From assembly GCA_933207985.1 (NCBI GenBank), contig OW240914.1:199998611-200062610 (forward strand): a stretch of DNA of 64,000 bases, in the 5' to 3' direction. This DNA comes from Pelobates cultripes. Its lineage: Eukaryota; Chordata; Amphibia; Anura; Pelobatidae. The translations under genes were made by a program, and so were the position numbers. How positions within the stretch are numbered: the first letter of the stretch is position 1; the number at the start of each line of letters is the position of its first letter. Shown piece by piece: positions 1 through 10,416 of the stretch. A model generated the notes under the pieces. It saw only the letters and a list, made by a program, of their open reading frames with translations. It had not been told where the DNA came from and ran no database searches.

Positions 1-1775
1 TTGTTTCCTGCTGAGCGCAATTACGATATTGGCAATAGAGAATTGTTGCCCATTATTCTAGCTCTCAAGGAGTGGTGACATTATTATTATTATTATTATT
101 GCCATTTATATAGCGCCAACAGATTCCGTAGCGCTTATCTTTTAGAGGGTTCCAAGGACAGCCCCTTTTGATCATTACTGATCACTAAAACCTGGCTTAC
201 ATAGGAGATGCCAAGTGAATATCTTCTAGACAAGCTAGGTGGTCTCAATTTCTTTCTTGCTTTAATTTTCTTATCACTTATAGACCTGGTTCTAAAAATG
301 TCAAGGCCGACGCCTTGTCCAGGCAGTTTGATACTGAGGCTATACTAGAGCAAGAAACGTCCTATATAATTTCCCCCGGAATGTATTATTGCGTCCACTG
401 TCCTTTCATTGTCCTCTCCACTGCTTGGCTCCATCATGGAGGCTTAGTCTCAGGCTCCCTGTGGTAAACCTCAGGACAAATTGTTTGTTCCATTGGGGGA
501 AAGGGTTAATATCATGAAGGTGTTTCACGACAATGTGTCTGCTGGTCACCCAGGTATTAATAAATCCACTTCTGCTATCATGAGGTCTTTCTGGTGGGAT
601 TCCCTCAGGAAGGATATTAAGAAGTATGTGCAGGCTTGTTCTGTTTGTGCGGTTTCCAAAGTACCCTTGTGGCTTGTTGCAACCTCTTCCTATTCCTGAG
701 GTCCCATAGTCCCACTTGTCCATGGACTTCATTGTTGAACTTCCTAGTTCTAATGGTTATACCACTATCATGGCTGTGGACCATTTTTCTAAATGTTTTT
801 CTAAATGTTTCTCATTTTATTCCACTCAAGAAATTGCCATCATTTCAAGACCTGGTACTACTCTTTATACGAGAAATTGTCCGTCTGCATGGCATTCCTC
901 ACAATATAGTATCTGATAGAGGTTCTCAGTTTGTGTCCCGGTTTTTGAGGACCTTCAATAAACAATTAGGGATTACATTTTTCATCCTTTTATCACCCGC
1001 AGACCAATGCTACAGCTGAGAGGGCTAACCAGTCCTTGGAATTATATTTGCGTTGTTTCGTTAATAGCCCTCAAGAAAATTGGTCAAATTACTACCATGG
1101 GCCAAATTTGCTAGGAACAATGCTGACCATGACTCCTCTGGGCAGAGTCCATTTTTTGTTAATAATGGTCGGCATCCTACTGTCCTACCGGCTGTTTTTT
1201 GAAAACGGCTAGTCCTGCTTTGGGTGACCATCTGGCTTCCATCCGTGATACCTGGGTTAAAGTTCAATCTGCTCTGGGTACTGCTGCTGACCGTTTCAAG
1301 CATTATGCTGATACACGTCTAGGTGCCAACCCTGTTTACCAAGTGGATGAGAGGGTTTGGTTATCTTCTCGTAACATCAGGCTCAAAGTCCCTAGCGTGA
1401 AATTTGCTCCTAGGTTCCTTGGACCTTTTCGTGTCCTTCGTAGGATCAATCCTGTTGCGTACTCTCTGGCCCTTCCGGCCTCCTTGAAAATTCCTAATAC
1501 CTTTCATGTGTACTTGCTCAAACCTCTTATTTGTAATAAATATACTCTCCTGAGTGTCCCTCCTCCTCCCTTAGTTGTTTCAGGAAGAGAATGAGGTCTC
1601 CTCCATAATTGATTCCAGGTTTTCTCGGGGTACTTTACAGTACTTGGTGGATTGGAAAGGTTATATCGTTCTTGGGTTCCGGCATCTGATATGCATGCTG
1701 GCCGCAAGATTCGCTATTTTCACATTTTCTCTCAAGCCTGGTCCTGCCCGCCTGGTGGGCGTTCTTCAGGTGGGG
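1..1775 (+). pseudogene. pol: gypsy pol fragment: RNase H, integrase, chromodomain
   Basis: Conceptual translation in shifting frames shows an RNase H stretch (LFPAERNYDIGNREL near base 1) and a pre-integrase linker ([17 protein letters not shown] near 280-340). The H2C2 zinc-binding region follows at 490-660, with the histidines in a VFHDNVSAGHPG context and the cysteines in ACSVCAV. The integrase core start (MDFIVELPSSNGYTTI) lies at about 720, the C-terminal barrel at 1330-1530, and a chromodomain (LQYLVDWKGY) at 1630-1760. At least four frameshifts and several stops separate these pieces. The protein would cut and join retrotransposon cDNA into host DNA, with the chromodomain helping target chromatin. 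This copy cannot make it. Family assignment is firm; the exact breakpoints are approximate. Confidence 0.88.
77..139 (+). repeat. (TTA)n plus short repeat inserted in gypsy RNase H
   Basis: A (TTA)n run is followed by about 35 bases (gccatttatatagcgccaac and onward) that interrupt the RNase H reading frame. The gypsy sequence resumes with an LLEGSKDSPF-like translation. I recall this microsatellite-plus-tail unit as common in fish and amphibian genomes. That it is a separate insertion is inferred from the break in the pol frame. Confidence 0.6.
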
Positions 1776-1780
1776 GGTAA

Positions 1781-2276
1781 TGTCACATATTCATCTGCAC
1801 ATAAAAATGTGATTAATGGCATTTACTGTTCTGACAGGAAAAGTTGTGCTGAGCAACATTACTGTCCTGACAGGAAAAGTTGTGCCGAGCAGCAATCAAG
1901 CCACAGGAAGGTTTGTGCTGAGCAGCAATCATGCACATTGGAACCTGGTAACTGCTTTTGGGGTCAAAGGCTGGTTACAACCAATCAGATCCACAGGTGG
2001 GGTATTTAGGCCCAGTTCTCCCCTTACTCAGTGCCCTGTCGTGGTTTCCCTTGTGGTTGTCCGAGAGCGCATTATTGATTCTGGTTATTCTGGTTACTTG
2101 ACTTTGGCATTGTTTTTGACTTCCCTGTTTTCTGACATCCCTGACCCTTGGCTTTTCCTTATTGTTGTGTCTCTTTCTGTATCCCTTGACCTCGGCTATT
2201 CCTGACTATTCTTTGGTACGTTAGTCCGGCCATTCTTAGGTCCGGTATATGTTACCTATCAGTCCTCTGTGTTACA
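1781..2276 (+). repeat. 3' LTR of gypsy copy 1
   Basis: The LTR starts with TG after a purine-rich tract (ggtggggggtaa) just past the chromodomain and ends in gttaca, about 496 bp. It contains an internal direct repeat of a roughly 30-bp unit (ctgacaggaaaagttgtgc, twice, plus a degenerate third). The minus-strand copy near 59540 has the same unit. Confidence 0.75.
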
Positions 2277-2289
2277 CAATTCTACGTGC

Positions 2290-2790
2290 TGGATCATACT
2301 GTAATCCTGATACCTACACACTGTCCCTTTCCTACATACTGCCCCCGCTATACGGTCACCTTCCTACACGCTGCCCCCCTATACTGTCACCTTCCTACAC
2401 ACTGTCCCACCATTCCAGGCAAAGGTAATAGGCAGGAAGGGGGGATAACACCAATTTAATTTAAACTGCTCACCCCCATCAGCATTTATCCAACTCTACA
2501 CACACATTACTACATACACAAACACTACATCACATGCACTACACAGACAATACTACATACACAGACACTACATCCCACTACACAGACACTGCATCCACTA
2601 GGTACGCTGCATCCAGCACACACATCCACTACACTCTATGTCTCTACTACACACAATGCCTCCATTCAATACACACTATATCTATGACACAAATACAGAC
2701 GCAGGATCCACAACACACAGACACAGCATCGATGACGCATACACACTGCATCCACTACTTTAATCATCTTATTACACTTAATGCAACTTA
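2290..2790 (+). repeat. CA-rich imperfect minisatellite
   Basis: Degenerate tandem units of the type 'cctacacactgtccc' run to about 2410. Units of the type 'actacacagacactgcatcc' follow from about 2490 to 2790. The composition resembles the minisatellite cores of the non-autonomous elements further right, but no terminal repeats were identified here. Confidence 0.7.
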
Positions 2791-4440
2791 GTATGTTTTA
2801 GAAAGAAAGGGTCCCATTATATAGCACACTCTTTCCATAGATTTTTGTATTCAACTTGTATTTTCAAATGACATATATGCAGGACACTCTGGCTATACAA
2901 TGTCTATACCCTGTCAATATAGTTTCTTCTCAAATGATATTACAGTTAGCCAAACCTAAACCCTATTCACATTGAGCAAACATTTGAATCAGAGAACACT
3001 GAACTGATTTCAGCCACATTCTTCTGGGTTAAGAAAGTCTATAGTGGCTGTCTTCCAGACAATTCACATGACATTTAACTCTGCTAAACAATACTGAATC
3101 TCCTCACACTTTGCATGAGAATATCCAGCGTCTTAAAAAAAATCCCCACAGGAAACATTCATTTAATGCTTTCCTTTGGTACACTCTAATGCACTTGTCG
3201 TGCATGTGCATTAGGTTCCCCATTGCCATGATGTCGCGGGAGGAGGAGACCGTACTGAAATCAGGAAAGTGAAAGAAAGGGTTTTTAACCCTTTCATAAT
3301 ATGTATAGTCAGACCGAGAAGTTAAGTACAGTAAATAAGAATTCTAAAATAGATATGAGCTGACTTGGCCAATTCATTTGGCTGTGATCCCTGTTTTTTA
3401 AATTCTATTACTTGCTTGACTTGGCACTGCTAATATAGTTTCCCAGGAATAAACACCAATCCCCAATCTAAATAAAACACTGCCTTGTGAATCTATGAAA
3501 ATCTTGCCATAGAATTTATTTAACATAATTTTGCATAATTTAAAATACTTAATTCTTGACAAACAACAATATTGGAGATTAATTAATGTTAGGATTCATT
3601 TATTATAGCTTCCTCTAACTTGAGCACCATGATTTTCTTCTTCCTGAAGAGAAAGTTTCATTTTACACTAACCCGTTGGCCTTACTATACCTTTGCCAAT
3701 GGAAGGCTCTAGCAGTTTAAAAAAAAAAAATGACTGCTGTCATCTTATCTAAATGGATTCTCTCGTGTATGCAAACTATTTCTCCACCAAAAAAGCATTT
3801 TATTCCATCTCCAAAATATAGCACCTTATCTTTTTAACTAAAATAGGAGCATACATCAGCATCCTTTGCTTAAGTGAAAACTCATGTGGTGGTTTTGCCA
3901 AACAATTTCTGCATCCAGGCATGTAACATTTGCTTCACCCTTCCATTTTCTTGTCATTTGATGAATACTGTGCTTCTCTTACCAACACCTTCTGGTACAT
4001 CTGTCATACCTCCCATGGCATGTAATGCCTCATTTCCAGTCTGTTACTAAATCATCAACCAAACTAAAGAAAAATAGCAGCAAGGGAGGGAACCTTGTGA
4101 CACAATAAGCAAAAATTTATATAAATACAAACATATGTTCATAAATTTGGGTACCACAGGATACCTAAAGTAAAATACAAAAAAATACAAACAACACAGC
4201 GTGAACCATAAACATATATATATATATGGTGAAGGAACAGGGTTGGAGTATCACTCACATGGCCCAGAGCCGTCCAAGATGGCTCCAGGATCCAATAGTC
4301 CCAAGAACCGTATGCAGGATATCTAATGTTTTGAAAAGGATCAATTTTTTAATCAGATATAAAACAACATTAAAATATTCCCCTTTTCCTGATCTCACCT
4401 TACTGGGAAGGGTTGGCACATTTAGATCCGTGGTGTTTGA
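2791..4440. other. no gene recognised
   Basis: AT-rich sequence without a convincing coding region. A short GC-richer patch near 3180-3290 ends in 'gggtttttaaccctttcataat' and resembles a decayed MITE. A short (TA)n run sits near 4212. I see nothing else. Confidence 0.6.
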
Positions 4441-4499
4441 GAAGGCTGCCTATCCATCGGGTACAGGGGAGGTCACAAAATGAGAGGTATCTCTCTTGG

Positions 4500-5547
4500 A
4501 GCTATAGCACTTACACAGACTGCACCCTACACATACACAGACTGATCCATACACACACACACACACACACACACACAGACTGACCCATACACACACACAC
4601 AGACTGCCCCCCCACACAGAGTGACCCATACACACACAAAGACTGTTCCAGCATATACACAGACTGACCCTTACACACACATAGACTGACCAATACATAC
4701 ACAGACTGACCACCCCAAACACAGACTGACCCGTACATACACAGACTGACCCCCCACAAAAACAGACTAATCCACACACACACACACAGATTGAACCCCC
4801 CCCCACACACAGACTGACCAACCCCACACACAGACTGACCCATACACACAGAATGGCCCATACACACAAACACACACACACACAGAGACTGACCTATACA
4901 CACACAAACTGACCCCCACACACACAGACTGGCCCAACCCACACAGACTGACCCAAACACAAACTGACCCCCACACACACAGACGGAACCCCCACCTCCA
5001 CACACAGACTGATCCCCCCCACACCTATACACACACAGATTGAGCCACTCCACACAGACTGACCCCACACACACAGACTGAATTCCCACCCACACAGACT
5101 GAACCACCACCCCCACACACAGACTGACCCCCACACACAGACTGACCCATACACACACAGAGACTGAGTCCCTCACACACAGACCGACTCATACACACAC
5201 ACACACACACACACGACTGATCCCCCCTCACCCCAACACACATACACAGAGACTGAACCACACACACTAACTCACACTTACCAGCAGCTGCCTGGATGCC
5301 TCTGTGTAGAGCTGAGCTTCCTCTCCCAGTCTCTCCCCCTGTGCTGCTCTCTGTGAGTCCTCCCAGCACAGTGCCCCCTCTGACCACTCGTGGGGAAAGG
5401 GTGGAACACAGTTCTACAGTAACAGTGCTGCTACAGCTTGTGAAGGGAGACTCAGTGCTGCCAACTTCAATTGGGGGGGCACAAGGGGAGGCACTGCATG
5501 ACGTAGGGGGGGCCATCTGCCCCCCCCCACCCCTAGCGATGCCACTG
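4500..5547. repeat. CACACAGACTGACC minisatellite with hAT-like right end
   Basis: About 780 bp of tandem CA-rich units (acacacagactgaccc and variants) run into a GC-rich 270-bp unique tail. The tail ends in cccctagcgatgccactg, a terminus resembling non-autonomous hAT elements. The left terminus was not found. The long cysteine/valine-rich minus-strand reading frames here are artefacts of the repeat having no stop codon in some frames. Confidence 0.65.
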
Positions 5548-7274
5548 CTACCTTAGGTTGTAAGCTCATTTGAGCAAGTTCCTTGTGAATCTACTGTTCC
5601 TGTCAAAATTTGACAGTTTGCCTTATTTGTTGTGCATTTAATAATTTTGCAAATAAATAATGAGGTGAGGCGTGTGAATTTAGATTCTTATATGGTCCCT
5701 TAATAAAGATACCGTGCCTTATTGACCATGAAGACTAGAGACAAGATTCTCTCCACTGAGTTTTCTCCTTTGATTGTTACACACTTCTTCCATCTGTTAA
5801 TAATGTCCACTTATAGCCATTCACCCCATCACAGTATCAGAGCTTGTCTCCTCCCGAGGCTTAGTCAGTCTGCATTATACAGGAAGAATAGTTGTTGACA
5901 TAATGACATGTACAACAGTGTATATTGCATGCTTGATTTACACTGATCTTTTCCTCTGTATGCAAGAATTTTCCTACGGGTGTAGAAATGGTATGGGGTT
6001 CTATGCAGCATATTATTTGTCTCAGATCATTAAACCAAATTATGATACTAATTTATTTAATAATTTTAAGTAAAATAATAACAATTACTGCACTGTTTTT
6101 TCTCATAGTTCAAATTTTTTTTTTAAATTCTACTTATTTAATTATAATTTCCTGCTGCCATTTGCTTGGATATTATCATTAAACAACCTACTCATCCCAA
6201 GTTACATCTGCCATGTAACAGACTATTCTGTAGCCAGCAGAGTTATTGATAATGGCTGGTCTGGTGTGCAAGTGTGCTGCCAGCTGGCGCACAGTTATAC
6301 ACAATCACACCACTGCCATACTTGCATGTCTGCCATTAGGGATCCTGGAACATTATTTATGTTCTATAGACAAAGAAACATTAGATTGAATAGGCGAACA
6401 ATCGTTATCTATTAATCTATGCATATACATTCATTTAATAGTAGCTACAATTGTCATAACGACCTTGTGTGATGAGGCTTCCAATGTTTCGGATCGTCAA
6501 ACTGCATGCAATGAATTAGCTCTTTCTTCTCATTACCAACTAGAACTTTATTACCATGCAGAATGGGGGACTATTCACTACAAATTAATTTGAGGTGACT
6601 TGGTAACCAACTTTCAAAAATAGGATCAAAATAGATGAACTGAAATGCATCTCCATGTCTTACTTAATTGAAAATATTACAATTTAATAATATTAAATAT
6701 ATAACTTGGCCACCTTGCCCTACACTTTGAAAGCTGATGTTCAAGTAGACTTGTGCATGGCAAAATTTGTGGTTCTTCCAAACTAATACGATTCTGATTT
6801 TTGACATTTTATTTTTTGTAGATCTGAAAATTGCTGGGGAAGCCCTAATATGAAGGAAAAAATGTGCCTATAATGTCCCTTTAACACGATAATAATTGGG
6901 TTTATTGTCAGGTATGGAGCTTCCAAGGTCAGTTTTGGCTGATGTTGCTTCAGGGTATGAACAAATAGTGCTAAGCATGGCAACTGGGTCAACAGTAAAG
7001 TTATTGTTATGTTATCATCAGGTTTACACAGGTTTCAAGTATCTATGATACATTCTAATATGAGAGGACCACTCCACACCCATAAAGCACTTCAGCTTGC
7101 ACACACACACATGCTTCAGCTTGCTGAAGTACTTTATGGGTGAGTAGTATCCCATAATAATGACAGTTTATAAAAGTGCCGATTTCTTTATAGGTGACAT
7201 CAAGAAATTGTTAACTATATTATATTGCCTATTGGTCCATATCCAATAATATTAATTTATGGTAGAGATTCAAT
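5548..7274. other. no gene recognised
   Basis: AT-rich, apparently unique sequence. A short inverted pair at about 7077-7141 (cataaagcacttcagcttgc, then gcttgctgaagtactttatg) flanks a (CA)n stretch. A MITE-like end (taatgtccctttaacac) lies near 6871. No coding sequence is supported. Confidence 0.55.
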
Positions 7275-8755
7275 GTTCATTTTTCAAAGTGTTCATGATA
7301 ATAAATTCAAACTGACTCTAGAGTGTAACGACAGAATGCAAGAAGCAGCAATCACATTCTCTGCATACAATACAAAAATGTCTGCAACCTTAAAGGGACT
7401 CTCCAGTGCCAGGAAAACAATCAATTTTCCTGGCACTGCAGGTCCCCTCTCCCTCCCACCTCACATCCCCAGTTGCTGAAGGGGTGAAAACCCCTTCAGT
7501 CACTTAACAGAGGCAGCGACGATGTCCCTCGTCGCTGCTTCTTCCTCCGCCCACTCTCCTCCCCGTTACCACGTCAGCCGGCGGGGGAGACTATTGAAAA
7601 TGCTTTTCAATGCTTTCTTATGGAGATTTTAGCAACGCTGGAGTTCCTCACACAGCGTGAGGACGTCCAGCGACGCTATAGCACAGAAAACCTGTGCTAT
7701 AGAGCAGGAAGTGCCCTCTAGTGGCTGTCTAGTAGACAGCCACAAGAGGAGGAGTTAACCCTGATTCAAGGTTCATTTTTCAAAGTGTTCATGATAATAA
7801 ATTCAAACTGACTCTAGAGTGTAACGACAGAATGCAAGAAGCAGCGATCACATTCTCTGCATACAATACAAAAATGTCTGCAACCTTAAAGGGACTCTCC
7901 AGTGCCAGGAAAACAATCAATTTTCCTGGCACTGCAGGTCCCCTCTCCCTCCCACCTCACATCCCCAGTTGCTGAAGGGGTGAAAACCCCTTCAGTCACT
8001 TAACAGAGGCAGCGACGATGTCCCTCGTCGCTGCTTCTTCCTCCGCCCACTCTCCTCCCCGTTACCACGTCAGCCGGCGGGGGAGACTATTGAAAATGCT
8101 TTTCAATGCTTTCTTATGGAGATTTTAGCAACGCTGGAGTTCCTCACACAGCGTGAGGACGTCCAGCGACGCTATAGCACAGAAAACCTGTGCTATAGAG
8201 CAGGAAGTGCCCTCTAGTGGCTGTCTAGTAGACAGCCACAAGAGGAGGAGTTAACCCTGATTCAAGGTTCATTTTTCAAAGTGTTCATGATAATAAATTC
8301 AAACTGACTCTAGAGTGTAACGACAGAATGCAAGAAGCAGCGATCACATTCTCTGCATACAATACAAAAATGTCTGCAACCGTAAAGGGACTCTCCAGTG
8401 CCAGGAAAACAATCAATTTTCCTGGCACTGCAGGTCCCCTCTCCCTCCCACCTCACATCCCCAGTTGCTGAAGGGGTGAAAACCCCTTCAGTCACTTAAC
8501 AGAGGCAGCGACGATGTCCCTCGTCGCTGCTTCTTCCTCCGCCCACTCTCCTCCCCGTTACCACGTCAGCCGGCGGGGGAGACTATTGAAAATGCTTTTC
8601 AATGCTTTCTTATGGAGATTTTAGCAACGCTGGAGTTCCTCACACAGCGTGAGGACGTCCAGCGAAGCTATAGCACAGAAAACCTGTGCTATAGAGCAGG
8701 AAGTGCCCTCTAGTGGCTGTCTAGTAGACAGCCACAAGAGGAGGAGTTAACCCTG
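7275..8755 (+). repeat. three tandem copies of a 496-bp unit
   Basis: The motif gttcatttttcaaagtgttc begins at 7275, 7771 and 8267, a spacing of exactly 496 bp each time. Each unit holds about 115 bp of flanking DNA plus the first two-thirds of a TTAA MITE. The copies differ at only a handful of positions I could spot, for example agcagcaatc/agcagcgatc, accttaaag/accgtaaag and gcgacgc/gcgaagc, so the amplification is recent. The junction is ttaaccctg joined to attcaaggttcat. The third copy reads on into the rest of the MITE. Confidence 0.93.
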
Positions 8756-8881
8756 CAAGGTAATTATTGCAGTCTATGAAAACTGCAATAATTACAGTTG
8801 AAGGGTTAAGGGTAGTGGACGTTGGCACCCAGACCACTCCAATGGGCAGAAGTGGTCTGGGTGCCTGGAGTGTCCCTTTAA
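7390..8881 (+). mobile_element. TTAA-flanked MITE A, internally triplicated
   Basis: The left end is TTAA followed by agggactctccagtgccagg. The right end is cctggagtgtccct followed by TTAA. A single-copy relative with the same ends lies at 62992-63570 and shows the normal length of about 570 bp. TTAA duplication is characteristic of piggyBac-type transposition. No transposase is encoded, so the element is non-autonomous. Its extra length here comes from the 496-bp tandem triplication. Confidence 0.85.
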
Positions 8882-9239
8882 AGGGACACTATAGGCACCC
8901 AGACCAATTCAGCTAATTGAAGTGGTCTGGGTACAGTGTCCCTATGTCACTTAGTGCTGCATTGTAAAATGTAGTTTTAGAGGAACTGCAATGTTTACAT
9001 TGCAGCACTAAGACAGCCTCTAGTAGCTGTCTTCCAGTCAGCCACTAGAGACACTTCAGGGATGTTTTTGGTCCAGTAACTAGCGCTGGACATCCTCCGC
9101 TCTGCATGAGGACATCCAGCGTCAGCTGTTTCCCCATCGGAAAGAATTTACTCAATGCTTTCCTATGGGCAGGGCCAAATGTGAGCCGCACTCTCCGCGC
9201 ATGTGTCACACGACCGAACCGGGGTGAACCGGAGCAGTT

Positions 9240-9410
9240 CTCCTGTTGTTCCTTGCAATATTTGATTCACTGGAAGGGTTATAGTGATAAGACACAGTCC
9301 TGGGCTCCCACCTCCGATGTGCATACTGCCCGCCTGATCCGCTCCTTTCATGCCATGTTTCCTGCTAAGCTGGGTCCTGTCCTCCTGCTGGGCAATTTTA
9401 AAGGGGGGGG
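9240..9410 (+). pseudogene. pol: gypsy chromodomain remnant
   Basis: Translation gives LQYLIHWKGYSDKTQSWAP, then a VHTARLIRSFHAMFPAKLGP tail, matching the chromodomain end of gypsy copy 1. Only the last 50 or so residues of pol remain. They sit directly after about 35 bp of LTR-like sequence, so nearly the whole gag-pol of this unit is deleted. The frame runs into the polypurine tract (aaagggggggg) before the middle LTR. Confidence 0.8.
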
Positions 9411-9413
9411 TAC

Positions 9414-9999
9414 TGTCGCATGGCCAAACCGGGGTGAATGCGTGCCCTCGCTCTAACAGCATGGACACATTAAAGATAATACACTTACCGCTTGCCAGGT
9501 CTACCTCCGCTCTCCACGCTACACAGTCTGAAGCCATGCTTGCATTCCCACGAATGCTGGCTGCTTCCAAAGACTGCAATTAAAAGGCACAACCTCTAAT
9601 TTTGACCTGGTGCCATGGACGTGCGTGCGTCATCATGTCATCAATAGCACGTTTTGGCGTCACCAGGTCCCAGTTACCAATAGGAGCCCTTCTTGGGCTA
9701 TCTAAACTCACTTGTCCATTTGTTTGATGCCCTGTCATGGTTTCCATTTGTTTGGTTAATCTGAGAGCGCGTTTATATTTTTCTATTTCTGGCATTTTGA
9801 CTTTGTCTTATCTTTGACTATTCTCCCTTCTTATTGTCCTTGACCTTTGGCTTTTCCTAACGTTTATTCTAACTTCTGTATCCCTGACTGTAGGTTGTCT
9901 TGTACTATTCTTTTTGCATTTACTCCGGTAATACGTTTTCTGTTCTTTGAGTATTTGCTTCCCTTATCTTTGCCTTATGAATCCTGCCTGTCTGTGACA
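9414..9999 (+). repeat. middle LTR of composite gypsy
   Basis: About 586 bp beginning tgtcgcatgg and ending tctgtgaca. A polypurine tract precedes it and gag-like sequence (translation MDPGNISQQMTTYV near 10016) follows it. It therefore acts as the 3' LTR of the unit on its left and the 5' LTR of the unit on its right. Its last 270 bp align by eye with 14160-14440. Confidence 0.75.
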
Positions 10000-10416
10000 T
10001 CAGGACAGGGCCATTATGGATCCTGGAAATATAAGCCAGCAAATGACTACTTATGTGACCAAAGTAGAAGAACTGTTATGACTCAACAACCAAAGGCCTC
10101 CTACTATAAAAGTCCTTTTATTAAACCGACGCCTCCTCCTTGATTTAGTGGTGACTCACAATAATGTTGTGGGTTTTTGAACCAGAGAGAGTGTCATTTC
10201 TTCGGACCGGGCCAAGATAAGTTATTTCATGAATCCATTGACTGACAAATTTTTGGTATGGGCTAACCCTTTATGGGAAAGCGAGCGATCTATAGCTTAT
10301 AACTACAAGGAAGTTGTTAATGAGTTTGTTTGTATGTCAACCATGAGTTAAAGCTGAATCTTAAACAAGTGGAAGGTGATGAGAAAAATGTGGAAGCTTT
10401 TTGAGTAAATATCTGC

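Larger units (their letters stand above)
1..2276 (+). mobile_element. Ty3/gypsy retrotransposon, 3' half (copy 1)
   Basis: The window opens inside the RNase H region of a chromodomain-type Ty3/gypsy element. It continues through the integrase zinc-binding domain, integrase core, C-terminal domain and chromodomain to a 3' LTR. The domain order RNase H, integrase, chromodomain is that of vertebrate Ty3/gypsy elements. The reading frame is broken many times, so the copy is dead. A close relative lies in the opposite orientation at 59165-62590. Both share the integrase tail, the chromodomain and an LTR that begins tgtcacatattcatc. The 5' half lies outside the window. Confidence 0.9.

Noticed and set aside
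4212..4228. TATA-box promoter
   Set aside because: It is a (TA)n microsatellite with no downstream gene.
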